From assembly GCF_033297395.1 (NCBI RefSeq), contig NW_027041826.1, positions 596,720 to 660,719 of the forward strand: DNA of 64,000 bases, read 5' to 3'. The DNA comes from Canariomyces notabilis (Eukaryota; Ascomycota; Sordariomycetes; Sordariales; Chaetomiaceae). The notes below the pieces were generated by a model. That model had not been told where the DNA came from and searched no databases. It saw nothing but the letters and a program-made list of their open reading frames with translations. Position numbers and translations under genes: made by a program. Of this stretch, positions 21,401 to 33,107 are shown piece by piece; position 1 is the first letter of the stretch; each line of letters begins with the position of its first letter.

Positions 21401-23932
21401 ATCCCAGGTCGCGGACTGCGTATTCCAACTGGCGCCGGACGTGTTGGACACAGCAAACTGGTCTCGGTTTCCGTTGAACGGGGTTCAAATGAACATGCTC
21501 CTCAAAGATAAGTGGAAGCTGCAAAAACCCTTACTGTCAGCACTCTTTGCATGGCAGGATATGATGCTCTGAGACGCACTCACATGCAGGCATAATTCGG
21601 TTTTGGCAATTGTCTATGTACTGGTGAGTCTTGCATCGGCCCTCCCAGATGTCGGTCATGTAGGTACAGCCGACCCTCCACCGAGAAGTACTTCCACACG
21701 AGATCTAGCAAGGCTTCGTCTCGGCAGTCGTGTCGAGATTCCACGTCGAGGTGGGCGAGGACGATTTACACAGCCTCTCTTCATTCATTCGCGTCGCCCG
21801 CTAGTAACAACCTGGGTCAGGCTGTGTATGGGTGACGATAAGTGTAGGAGACTGTGTGGGCTCTCCCAGCCTCCCCAGTCCGGATTCTCAAATGGAGAGA
21901 CATGATGACGCTGACATCAGTGTTGGGCAACACTCCCGAAGCTAGCTTGGGATGACCTCATAACTGAAGCAAGAGGGTTTCCGTCGACTTCCCAATGTCT
22001 ACCTACCCTCTCGATTTCACATCCGTTTCCTTCAAGGTTAGGGTGCGTGGATTCAGACCCAAGATCATTTGGAGAAGCGTGCAATCCAGGAATTGGGTCT
22101 TGACCTAGCAGGGCGATGGCAATAATCTATTTCACCAACACTTTGACAGGTTTAACTTGTTCCCAACATGGAGCAGGAAACTCGAAGGTATGCACGGAGC
22201 GCCTGTCTATGGTACAGGCTATCAGGACGAAAGTAACAGCGCTGAAAGGGCCTTCGGTCGAGGTGACATGAAAAGCTGTTCATCAATCATGGTGACCGAA
22301 GGAGCGGAGAACAGAACCGAATGTTGAGGGATGTGGGATGGGTCGGAGCATGAGGTTTTGTGTAGTTTGGCAAGGTGCCGAGAGCAGCGGAAACCCCGCG
22401 CCGCTTCCGAACTCATGAAGCATCGGGTTCGGTTGACGGTGATATCGGTATAAGAAGAGGCACTCGAGAGCAAACCCTGTGCTGCGGCAAACATCCTTAT
22501 CAATTGTTCCATTTCCTGGCATCGAGCACGCCGGGTTTGGCCATTTCCAGACGACCCATGCCGAATTCAGATTCAGAGTCCAGACAGGGAAGCAGATTAC
22601 GGATTTTCTACCGTTATTAAGGATACCGGTATCGTCCAGTCCAGGATTGCACGTGCGCTGTCAAGCAGCGGCAGGCCAGAATCAGCAGCCGCTCGAGGGC
22701 CAAATCGCTGCCAGCATGTCATCGTGGCATCGAGAGAGCAAAGAGAGAGACGGTGGCAGGGTGTTGGGCTCACCAGCGAAGCGTGTTCCTGCCCAACATT
22801 CCCGCCTTTCTTCAAATCATATCGTGCCGCTACCGCCATGTCCGGAAACGGGGTGTTGTCCTGGCACCAATCGCGGCTGGGCGTTGGGCGACAGCCCAAC
22901 CTCACACCGAAGTCCATCGGCGCCCAACGGTACCCTACCAAATCCGCCCCATCGTCCCATCATGGCATCGCCGGCGTCCCAGCAAATCTAGCAAATCTTC
23001 GGCACTTACAGCCCTAAAGAGGGCTTGTGACGGACCAGCGTTATCCTGGCCTTCTCGCCGGCCATTGGAGGGGCTTTTCGCATTGATCTTCAATCGCCTC
23101 TCTCCCTTGCTGATCATCGGCTTGCGCCAGCTGGTCATCGCCCAACCTGTTCCCTGTTTCTCCACCACTTTTGTGCGAAGCAAGTCACGAAGCTTCGTTT
23201 GTATGCGAGACTTCGCGGGGCGAGGAACGCCTTCTCCTGGCTCTCTCCTTTTCCCAGTACCCCGGTCATTTAGCGCAGACGCGACCCAGGTTGCGCAGTT
23301 TGTTAACCATTAAGCCTATTGCCTGCGGCGTTGCCCTAACGTTATGTGCTGCCGGGCTCTGTGGCCTGCCGCCTGCAGCTTCGTAACGTCGGCCTTGCCA
23401 CCCAACTTTGGGGAGGGGCATATATTGTCCCCATCGCGGACCACTCCAGCCTCTGCTCCCCTGTCCTGCCCAAACACGCATGCACTCGAACTGCTAAAAG
23501 AGAGCCACGTTGCTTGCCCTTCAGGAAGGCAGACTACAATATAAGCTCAGTAACTCCGTTGTCGCTGTCTGGTCGGCCGTTCTCCCGGATTTCACGCCGC
23601 TGCCATCGCCTGAGGATCACTTCATAGTGAGCTCGTCGCCCCGGGGATCCTTGGACTTAAGAAACTTTTGGTGGCCATATCCCAGGAACTCCCGGTCACA
23701 GTTTTTTTTTTCTATTTGCCGTTTGGATTGACGCAGGCTGAACTCTCCTGCGAACCCGTGGGACCGTTTCTCTTCTGTCTGTTTACGTTTCGTGCTTTTT
23801 TTCGTTCCCTTCCAGGCGTCCAAGAAAGAAATTATTGCAGTGATCAAGCCCGCTCGCCCAGGAAACGGACTCGGATACCCGATTAGGAAAGGAAAACAGG
23901 CCTGGAAAGAGCAAGAGTGAAATAGCGGATGA
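18413..23932. other. 5.5-kb divergent intergenic region
   Basis: This lies between the start of the C2H2 regulator (-) and the start of the conserved unknown gene (+). Several ORFs of 100-190 codons occur on both strands but none has protein-like composition or splice support. The exception is a probable decayed gene at 21245-21788. GTACTGTAC at 19865-19873 and GTACAGTAC at 21356-21364 are present. Long leaders or noncoding transcripts are possible. Confidence 0.5.
21245..21788 (-). pseudogene. Decayed gene for a small Cys-containing protein
   Basis: Reading from an ATG at 21788, the frame gives a protein-like stretch (WNLDTTAETKPC) interrupted by TAG at 21705-21707. It resumes as ISCGSTSRWRVGC then TYMTDIWEGRCKTHQYIDNC up to 21584. 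A near-perfect 65-nt intron follows (donor GTGAGT at 21583, CTGAC branch site, TTTTTGCAG acceptor at 21519). Past it, convincing protein (FNGNRDQFAVSNTSGASWN, then RVLYDLESGIALYAMDPKHK) continues only in a frame shifted by one base, with further TGA codons near 21490 and 21385. Stops that look like CGA-to-TGA and CAG-to-TAG changes suggest C-to-T decay. I do not recognise the family. It could be an active gene only if the splicing is quite different. Confidence 0.4.
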
Positions 23933-25275
23933 ATGATGGCCGACTTTGCCTACCGCGCGCCTGCCGTTATGGCCAACGAGCGGTGGCTTTCTTCACGCAG
24001 GTGGGAGGCGAACGAACCCATCCGGCGCGCATGCCAGCTGACGGCTCTCCCAAGCCCAATTCAGAATAATGCATTCTATAATGCCAGGTTTGAGACGGGC
24101 AGCACACCGTCTCTGCCGCAGAGGTAAGAGTTGAATAGCCAATCGAGAACCCCTTTCCTTAAGGAACAATAAGAATAACCCGAGAGGTCCATCAAGCCTG
24201 ACCTACGCACACGGCGCGGCATCAACAAATAACCTACCGGCCACCTTGTCAGCAGCTGGCGCCAACCAGTTGGGACGGGTACCCGTCACCGAGCCTGTTT
24301 TTTCTTCTGCTGCTTGCGATCCTCGACTGACACAAGGGCCTTACACAAACTCGGTGCCGTCCGGCCAACGCCCGCCTCACAGGGATATGAGCGCATGGGG
24401 TTGGGACCATTACCAAGGAAACCAGCAGGGGAATCGCCAGGATATTTATCAGGGACCTTATCATGGGCCCTACCAGGGCAGGTATTCGCCATCAGATTCC
24501 ATGGATGATCTCGTTGCTTCGCCAAGTCTCTCGGACTATTCTTTGGAGAACGGGAATGGTGCCGCCGTGGCGCCACCACCACAGAATGGCAAGCCCAAAA
24601 TGAGTGGGAAGCCGCGCTCACAGAGGCGGCCGTCCAACCGGGACGAGTTCGATGGACCACACCAGTTCCTGAAGCGGCCGCCGCCCGAGTATATTGCCAT
24701 GCAGGAGCGAGAGCTGCCGCATCTACCGACGCACCTCCTGGTTCAAGAACAGGATAGTGTCCTAACGCAGGTCAACGACCGGTTATCGCAGTGTGCATAT
24801 GACTTTGTGGCAAAGTACCAGTTCCCCATCCCGCTGACCCAAGACATGCGTCCCGTCGAGCGGCCGCGGGACCGCGAGTGGACAGAGTGGGTATACCTTC
24901 TGAAGAGACTGGCCACCAAGCGGCGGATTCCGGCGCGTGTGCTGTACAATGGCCAGATCAAGCAGTTCGTCACCATCCTCGAGAACTCGCTCGAGATGCG
25001 CCATGCAGCCAAGCAAGGGTCCCGCCCGCTCAAGGACGACCGGAACATTCTGCAGCTGATCTCGGCCGGGATACAGGTTGCCAAGATTCTCAAAGATGCG
25101 CAGGCTATGGTATGTGCTAACAGCCCGCCTGGTCCGCTGTGTTTCGTTCTGACAGAGAGCTAATTCGGCGTCGCTAGGATTACTTGGATAGACTCTACGT
25201 TTCAACGGAGAAGCAGATTCAGGAAAGGGCGGCGGCATCTGCCGCTGCCGCCGCCGCTGCGGCGAGGTTTCGCTG
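23933..25275 (+). CDS. Conserved ascomycete protein of unknown function, 338 aa, three exons
   Basis: Exons 23933-24123, 24383-25109 and 25177-25275. Exon 1 starts with two ATGs (MMADFAYRAPAVMANERW) and ends at AG/GTAAGA. The only acceptor keeping phase is CCTCACAG at 24382 (259-nt intron), giving PSLPQRRDMSAWGWDH. The 67-nt second intron has donor GTATGT and acceptor GCTAG. The middle is Gln/Gly/Tyr-rich (QGPYHGPYQGRY). The conserved core runs from about 140 to 310 (LTQVNDRLSQCAYDFVAKY, EWTEWVYLLKRLATKRRIPA, NGQIKQFVTILENS), predicted helical. It ends in a run of about ten alanines. I recall proteins of this kind across Pezizomycotina but no assigned role. If exon 1 is untranslated, the start would be the ATG at 24387. 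Confidence 0.75.
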
Positions 25276-27237
25276 ATTCTGATCAGAAGGGAGATGACTC
25301 GTGCAGTCATCCCCTTGCCGTGTTCACGGCTTGGTTGGGAAGAAAAACCCAATCGAACAACGTTGCCATTTCTTTTTGCCTGTTTTGGTTGCTTTGCCTG
25401 TGGTCTGATCCGGAAGGCCTTTCCCCTTTTTTTCCTGGGACCACCAAGACACCACATTACGTTCTCAACTTTTTCACACGCCGTTTGGTATGACCATTTG
25501 GATACCACGATATACACACTTTTCTTCTCCTTTCCAGGAACGTTTTTTCTCCAGGGCGACTGGCTGATGCTGATAGCTGCTCATGCTGCTGGTACTACCC
25601 GAGAAAAAAGGGGTCGCCAGATGGTGGACACATGATTGTTAGGGGATTCGCTAGATGATCTAAGAACATGCTTATGTGGGATTGTATGGATTCATCAACT
25701 TTTCATTTCTCTTCCACTGTTCTCTTCTCATTTACTCTCTAATTCACTCTGGGACACGGAGGTTCACCGGCCAGGAAATAGCGGGCCCGCCGGCTGGGGT
25801 GGCTGGATTGGTAATTCTTTCTTGTTCTGTATGGCTGCTTCGCAGCTAGTATTCTAGCTGGGTGGCCTTTTGATGATTTGGCTTCACCGTGCAGGCTATC
25901 TTGTCTTATTCTTGGCGGTTGGAGGTTGCAAGTCCGTTCCATTGGCGGCTCAAGTGCTCATTCTCAGTCTTGGTTCGCGAGTTTGATATCCGAGTCGTTT
26001 TCTGTCCGTTGATTGAACTGGGGCGGTCACTCTGCAACGGGCGTTTTCTGAGGCTGTTTGATACAAACGTTGGTTCAAGCGAAGATTGTTTCGACTGCGA
26101 TTTATTTGGTAATACAAGCGTGTCCCGGCAGCGGGATGGTCAAGAGTTCATTAGTAGTTTTGCTCTTATGTATTGAGCGGGTTCCTGTGCAGACTGCAGA
26201 CCTCCTCATTGCGGTACAGTACATGTCATATCAGGGGTTGTCTGTGTCTCTGTCGTCTTGATGAGGCTGCGAGGTTGGCATGAATGGCTTTGTTGCTGAT
26301 CCCGACGGAGCGGTTCATTGACAATCCCGCAGTCCACAAAGCTTTGTTCCAGCCGAAACGGTGAAAGCCACGCGCTTTCGGAAACTTTTACGTGGTTCAC
26401 GGTAGTCAACTAACAGGCCCTCCGTTAGATAACATTCACAACAGAAAATCATCGCGGATCATGACACAACAGAGGCATCAATGCCCAAACCATCACGATA
26501 CTTCGATGGATAAATTGACTCGGTGAGCACAGCAGATACCGCACGAGGCATCTCAAGCCTCGGTGGCCAAATCGGGTTTAGCGACAGACGCCCGAGGTGC
26601 CAAGAGGACATTGGAAGCCACTGCAAGATGAGCCACAGCAGCCTGCGAGTCTGCGACCACTGCAGTGGAAAACATCCCTGCAGCCCAACCCGTTGACCCT
26701 CTCTGCTCTCGCCCGGAGTCGCCCCGCCTCCCACGTTCGGTCGCTCCATCGAGTTTAGCCCCTCGAGGCTGGCCTCCTGGCCATGCGCAGATCAGGTTGT
26801 CTCAAATATGAAGTTTGCCCACCCGCCATCCCGCGCCGAACTTACCTTACGTGGGTTGCTCTTCTGTACAAGAATGCCATGAATTGCTTCCTCGTGAATT
26901 GCTCTTCCTCTACGTATACTACCTGGATTGTTTCGTTTTACGGCAGGTCCTGAATTCGTCTGTTTCAACCAGAGATCCGTCAGAAACGGGCGAACCACGA
27001 TTCCGGGCCTTATTCCGCTTACTTCCTTGACCGAAGGAACCACGTCTCGTCTCGGTGCCGCCAGGATTCGAAGGGTAGCAAATTATCGTGAATAGGAACG
27101 GAACGGGAAAAGGGGGGCTTTAAGGCGGAAGGGGACCATAAAAGGATTTATAAGACACAACGCAACACAGTACGGCAGACGACAAGAGCGAGTGGTACTA
27201 GCACTTACACCGAGGGCGCGATAAAGATTCGCCAGCC
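25276..27237. other. Intergenic region
   Basis: 3' flank of the conserved unknown gene and promoter side of the Zn2Cys6 regulator. No coding exon recognised. GTACAGTAC at 26214-26222; a TATA-like ATAAAAGG lies at 27138-27145, 100 bp before the next ATG. Confidence 0.5.
27138..27145 (+). promoter_or_regulatory. TATA-like element of the Zn2Cys6 gene
   Basis: ATAAAAGG stands 100 bp upstream of the ATG at 27238 in an otherwise mixed sequence. Position and sequence are compatible with a TATA element; not proven. Confidence 0.3.
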
Positions 27238-29933
27238 ATGGCATCAGTCGCATCAGCATCCCTCGGCGCCTCGCCCGTCTCTCCCTACGACTTCGAATTT
27301 CCGCCCGCATCAGGGGCAACCGATCCACCAGGCGGCGATCTGGACGATGATGCGTTTTGGTCCGTCATTAGCAGCGCCGCTGCCGGGGGTACGAGCGTCG
27401 GTACGGGGCCAGGATCGGTAGGCCTGATCTCCAGCCCGAGTGCCCATAGCCTGGGCAGCCCGTGGGCGGTCCTCGGACATCGTGCGAGCGGGCAACAACA
27501 CCTTGAGCAGCTTGAGCTGTCGCCGGCCGCGCTGTCCCCCGGGCTGGGCGGGGAGATTGACCAGCACAGCGGTTTCGGGCACAGGTCGTCGTTCGATCAG
27601 CAGGGGGGTAGTGTAGGTGGCGATGGGTTCTCGGCAACAGCAGCGGATGGGAACTGGTCCTTTGCGCAGTTTCTGGCGCAGGACCTGCAGGATTACTCGG
27701 GAGCCTTGTTGGGGGCGCCTTACAATGGTAAGACGGCAAAATGGGGTCTTCTACCGACCTCAATGGGATTCGCTGACTGGCGTTCTCAGGAGACTTGACC
27801 GGCCTGTTCAATACACCGGGAGACGCACAACTGCCGTTGGGCGAGAGCCTCGCCCTCGCGAACATGCCCCCGTGGGAGCCCCTGAGCAATCTCAGAGGAA
27901 CAAACAATTTCGGCAATGACCGTCCGACGAACGCAGATTCTAACAGCGGCACCATCTTCATCATGGAAGACCCGAACCTTATCGCACCCTCGCCGCCCTC
28001 ATCGCACCTCTACTCCCCGCCCACACACTCGGCCTCGCCCGCAAGCGCCCACAGCCCCCGATCACCCGTCCCGATCAAGCAAGAGCCCTCCAGCACCAGC
28101 AGCAACAGAAGCAGCAGTTCACCAGAACACAGCAAGCCGTCACCCCCAACAGCCACCGCCCACCCGACGACAACCGCCGCGATCCCGATACGCAAAGCAA
28201 ACACGTCTAACCGGGTGCAGAAACGCAAGCCGCAAACATCAGCTTCATTATCAGCTTCCTCAGTAGCAGCAGCAGTCTCGACATCGCCGACAACATCGGC
28301 GGACTCGTCATCATCATCACCTTCACCACCTGGCGCAGCCGCGGCGGCAGCTTCCAAATTCCACATCCTCACGCCCGACAGCATCTCGCGGCAGATGGAC
28401 AAGCCGAACCGGTTCGAGTGCTTCGAGGCGCACCGGCCCTCGCAACGCGGACGCAAGGGGCCCCTGGCGACCGACACCAAGCAGTCGGCGCTGCAGGTGC
28501 GGCGCATGGGCGCGTGCTTCTCGTGCCACGCGCGAAAAGTCAAATGCGACAAGGAGCGGCCCTGCCGCAGCTGCGTGCGCCTCGCCCAGCAGGTGCCCCA
28601 GGTCGTGTGCTGGCAGTTTTCGGATTTCACGGCGGTGCTCTTTCCAGAGTTTATACGCGGCCATTTGCGCAAGGAGGCCGTCGCGAGGTTCCTCAGCGAG
28701 CATGTGGAGCGGTTTATCCACGACAAGCCATGTACTGTTGAGATGTACTCCGGGTACGGTTTCTCCGCGCGCCTGGTGGTGCCCGCGAGGTTTTTCACCG
28801 CCAAGACGGTCGCTGCTCTCCAGCACTGGCATCTGCATGGCGGAGTCAACCAGGTGGAGTTGCAGGCCACGAGCGCCGCGCCGATAGGGTTGGACGGGGG
28901 ACAAGCGCAAAATGCGGAGGGCGGTGGAGCGGGAGGTAGTGGAGGTGGTGAAGGGCAGAGGAACGAGATGCGCAAGCGCCTGAGGGAGTACGTGCAGGCC
29001 ATTGTGGGCGAGAGGGACTTTGCGGCGCTGGTGACGCCGCTGCCGCAGCACACGCTGCTGCCGCGCAAGCTGCTCAAGATTGTGCACGACTACGCGAACC
29101 GCAGCGACCTGGCCATGGTCAAGCGCGCGCTGACCATCTACACGATGCACTATGTCATGACCAAGCACCTGGTCCTGACGGACCGGTGCGTGGCCGAGCT
29201 GGGCCCCACGGGGCTGGTGCCGCAGGGAGTCCCCTTCGTCACGGCGCGGGTGCTGAACCGGCAGCTGAAGGCGGTGCTGGACGAGATGCTCTGCCAGGAG
29301 GTGCAGAAGCTGTTTGAGAACTTTAGCAAGTCGCTCAAGCCCAAACTGCGCAGCGAGTGGGCGCCCTGCCTGGCGTCGTTCCTCGTCATGTGCCTGATCA
29401 TGGAGTCGATCGAGGTGGCGGCCGACAGCCACGTCATGACCGAGAACGAGATCAGCCTGCGGCGCTACCTGCCGCCGCGGTGGAAGCGCTCGTTTGCGCT
29501 GCAGGTCAACAGCGAGATCGAGAACATGCCCTTTAAGCAGTTCGCCTTCCAGTTCCACCAGATCTACCAGACGCACTCGCGCGACGCGGCCGCGCGCAGC
29601 TTCAACCCGCTGCTGGACGACTCCTGCTTTGAGCAGGCCGAGTTGGACGGCCCCGCCGAAGATATGGTGCGGAAGTTGAGGCGGTTTATTGATGCGGATT
29701 GTAAGTTTTGATTTCCTTTCTGTGGCTGTAAGATTTTTGAGAGAATCAAATTGCTAACGGCTGCCATCGCGACAGGGTCCGAGTTGGACTACTTGACGGC
29801 AGACCCCATCCTGCCCAACAACGAAGAGCACGTCTATCCGCGGAACGTGGCGTATGACTATACAGGCCGCCTGGTCGCCAAGTTCTTGCTCTCGTTCACG
29901 GACGAGAAGTATATTTTTGGAAGGAAGGTCTAA
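27238..29933 (+). CDS. Zn2Cys6 zinc-cluster transcription factor, 852 aa, three exons
   Basis: Exons 27238-27727, 27790-29700 and 29776-29933; introns of 62 nt (GTAAGA...TCTCAG) and 75 nt (GTAAGT...GACAG); total closes in frame. Residues 1-400 are low complexity (Gly, Ser, Pro, Ala). The zinc cluster starts at C406: CFSCHARKVKCDKERPCRSC, with the sixth Cys 11 residues further on. Spacing is C-x2-C-x6-C-x5-C-x2-C-x11-C, so the last loop is longer than the usual 6-8. The cluster sits mid-protein; most family members carry it near the N-terminus. A helical region of about 350 residues follows, with conserved-looking blocks (FPEFIRGHLRKEAVARF, KWSE-type C-terminus). The C-terminal 52 residues are in exon 3. 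This is a nuclear DNA-binding regulator; target genes are unknown and no biosynthetic cluster surrounds it. Confidence 0.88.
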
Positions 29934-30900
29934 GAGGAGAAGTGTTTTGTCCTCCTCATTCAGGTTAACCTTACGGTTTTGGAGTTTTTGGATCACGGTT
30001 AATGAGGGAGGCAGATGTGTAATATTCAAGCCCATAATGCCGCCCCAAAACGGCGGCATGACAGACATGACGATATGACTATGGTGACACAGTAATGGAT
30101 GTAGCAAAATAGAGAGATGCATATCGAGATGTTTGTCCGTTTTAGTCCCGCTACCGCACTTAGGTTCTCTCGGCAGCGGGGTGGATTGGACCGGCTGTCT
30201 AGGCCTTTGGATCTTTCTTCCACAGCGAACGATATTACAAGTTAACCTATTGCGCATGGTGACAGCACAGAGGCAGGCAAATTGTGGTTTCGCTTGAGCA
30301 TGTCCTTCCTTTTATGCCTATTCAGTTTCCGAAGAAGCTTGACCTTGGCAGCAAGTGAAGAGTGTAAGTTTCTCGGACTTGGAGGATTCTGCCAGTGACG
30401 ACTCGGGAGCGTGGACACAGCATTGTGATCGAAACTCTCGCGGGAAGGGGGGGGGGTTATACTGGCGTAGAGTAGTAAGGCCGGGTTGGACTTTCCTCCA
30501 TTTGTGGGCATTCAGGTCCGAGGACAGCAAGAGCGCAGCGGCCCAGTCCACCTCTGGAGCTACACCCAAAGGCACCCCCAAAGGCAAACCGAATCATCAA
30601 TCGGAAGCACAGGAAAATCTTGAGGTGACGCCGGCATGAACTGATTTCCTGCGGCGTCGATTATCAGAGGCTCCTCGGCATAACTGAGGAACTGGGCTCC
30701 CATCGAGATGATTTGGACGGGAATGGGGCTCTATTGAGCAGATAGTGTACGCAGATGCGCGATGGTCATCGTTGAAAACTCTTTGGTTCCAGGCTTGGGA
30801 GAAACGCAGAATCTGATCTGTGATCGGGATCTTTATGGTGAAATAAAAGTGGGGCCAACGTTGGCACTTGCTCATAGGGATGGGAAATTTCCATCACGGC

Positions 30901-30942
30901 TTCGAAATTCGGAAACTGAAAAATGGCTCTTGAATTTCGAAA
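30901..30942. repeat. Inverted repeat TTCGAAATTC / GAATTTCGAA
   Basis: Two 10-bp arms in perfect inverted orientation are separated by about 22 bp. GGGAAATTTCC just upstream and AAATTTCC after the right arm add weaker symmetry. Could form a hairpin or bind a dimeric factor; function unknown. Confidence 0.5.
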
Positions 30943-30987
30943 TTTCCGCCATTTCAGCTAACCGTTTGGGAAGGCGGTAAGCGTACA

Positions 30988-31000
30988 AGGGTTAGGGTTA
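30988..31000 (+). repeat. Interstitial telomere-like motif AGGGTTAGGGTTA
   Basis: Two TTAGGG-phase units in an intergenic region. A second copy lies at 38822-38835. Confidence 0.6.
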
Positions 31001-32537
31001 TATATGTTCAACCACCTATATCTTCTTCAACCGACCCTGTTGCTGGGCTCTCGACTCCCCTAATCTAGAGCCCTTCCCTTACTTGCTCAGAAGAAGTGGT
31101 CTGTGCGTTTTGGACCGCCTCGGCCCGACATGGAGCCGACTGCAGATTTCATCCCGTCCCTGCTCGGGTTGAACCTTCCCCTTCCCTTTTTTTCTTCTTC
31201 ATTCATACACTTTCAGGCACGATTAATCAACCGGTTTTGAATCCACCTACTCGCCATCGGTCATATTTGCGTGCCAGAGTATCCTGGGTCTGCCCGTCAC
31301 TATTTCCATTTTTGGACCAGCATCCGTAGTCTACACAGCTAGGATATTGGATGACGGGTTTCTCGACATTCCATCACTGTGTCGGGCTATGTACATCAAT
31401 GACCAGCAACCAGGTTCCGTCGAGTCAGGCCAGCGCCGCATTGACTGAGCTGAGGCTACGGAACACCCGCGGATTGCGACTTGAAGATGTAAAATGTGTT
31501 TAATGTGCGTCCTTTGGGTCTGGCGTCACGATCCGGAAGACGCCGCGGACCGCCGCTCTCTTTGCTGTAGCCAACATGTCAGTATGCTAGGTGACGATCT
31601 TTTGCCGCCTCGCGTTCTCATCAGACCAGAATAGGATTTTAAGGATTACAATCCTGAGGTTCCGTCCTCAAAGGAAGACGCGGGCAACAGCTATCGACAA
31701 ACTGCACTACGTCGAACCATCTTTCACACTTACACAGGTCGCCCTGTTGCACCAACGCCGGCTGGTACCTCGTTGGTCTGTCTAGCGGCGATGCCGAGAC
31801 ATCAAACCACCGGACATAGGTGTATCCCGATGGGCTTGACAGAGCAATTACTAGTGTAATGCATGAGTCGATGAAAAGGGGCCACATTGGGCGTCCATGG
31901 CGATGATGCTGCGGAGGAGACTGGTCCTAACCGTCCCAATCCGATCACCAGCTCACCCCTGGCGGGAGCTCTTAGAGACACGGTTGCCCAGATCGACCCA
32001 GCAGACGAAAGGGCTACACCAGGATCCAGGAACCTGGCTTCTTTGGCCACCCCATCGGGATAGCCTCCCGGGATCTGCTTCCGTGTGTTCATTACGTATT
32101 TGCGACTCCAGAGTTGGGCTGTGGTACGCTCAGTCCGGGACAGATGGTGTTGCACAGCACCTCCCGACTTAGAACCACTTGTCATGACAGATCGACCTGA
32201 GCTGATGAGGATACGGGAAGGGCGGCAGTTTGCGCCAACACGTCATTGGTGCTTCGTAGTTCTGCCACTTTTAGATCAGGGACCGGCCAAACATGCGCTT
32301 TCGTCTCACAACGGGCTGTCGGAAGTCGATCAGGAGCACGAGCTATCTGATGCTGTCTACTAAGTAGGGCAATTCCAGAGGAAAGGTGAGGAGGCCAGAT
32401 GGACGGAGATTTAAAGTCTTTCAGGGGAGAAATATAGCTCTCTTTTCGATTCGACTGATCACTCAGATTCGACCTGTCCCTCCCCTTCTCGCTCTCCAGA
32501 GGCCCGAAAGCACCTCTTGAGAATTCACGAGCTCGCC

Positions 32538-33107
32538 ATGGCCGCCGCTCGACATAACGCTCGGCAACCATTCCTCTACCGAAACCCCAACACTCCATCT
32601 CAGCCTGCTCCTAAGCCACCATTCCCCAATGATCCGGGTATGCCAATAACCCCTATAGTTACTCGCGAAACACCCTCTGGGTAGCAAAATGCCGGGAGAG
32701 GCTTCTACGGAACCTATGCTTACGATTGCTTGATTTTGCACCACAGGAACTCCGTCGACTAGCTAAGCTCACACTCAATTTCCTGGCTGCCGGCCCGAAC
32801 TGGATTCTCAAGGGCAGCGAAAGGGTCAAGTTGGCAGGGCGGTGGTAAAGCATTGCTGTTGCTGGTCTCGATGCCGAGGCATGATTTGAAAATGTCGTCG
32901 ACGTGGGAGATCCGTCATTACGTCAGCACGGCTGATAGAACCCCGAGGAGATCTTACTCCGTAGTATTCACCAGTGAGATTGAGCATCTGAGGGCGGAAT
33001 GGGACTACGACCTGAGGACGTGGGAGGTAGTGGTGGAATATAGCAGTTCTCGGCCGAGGCGTAGGCGCTCGGGGAGGCATCGTCGCGTGGATATCACGCT
33101 GTCTTGA
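32538..33107 (+). CDS. Candidate small gene, unknown product, needs a very short intron or is frameshifted
   Basis: Exon 1 (32538-32637) begins with ATG after GAGCTCGCC and reads MAAARHNARQPFLYRNPNT. A 47-nt intron (32638-32684, GTATGC...GGGTAG) joins it in phase to 32685-32844, reading CRERLLRNLCLRLLDF then LRRLAKLTLNFLAAGPNWIL. The frame then meets TGG TAA. The rest of a convincing protein (SSTWEIRHYVSTADRTPRRS, then EWDYDLRTWEVVVEY and an Arg-rich tail) lies in another frame, ending at 33107. A GTAAAG...CCGAG intron of only 34 nt (32845-32878) would join them and give 162 residues; otherwise the locus is frameshifted. Codon bias is weaker than in neighbouring genes. Family not recognised. 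Confidence 0.45.

Larger units (their letters stand above)
29934..32537. other. Gene-poor region
   Basis: No credible gene seen. Contains a poly-G run near 30447-30456, a 10-bp inverted repeat near 30901-30942, and a telomere-like AGGGTTAGGGTTA at 30988-31000. Confidence 0.5.

Noticed and set aside
22479..23313. Overlapping 170- and 186-codon plus ORFs
   Set aside because: Random composition in two overlapping frames; no start context or domain.
28010..29576. Antisense ORFs of 355 and 417 codons
   Set aside because: They lie opposite the Zn2Cys6 gene and arise from its G/C-rich third positions.
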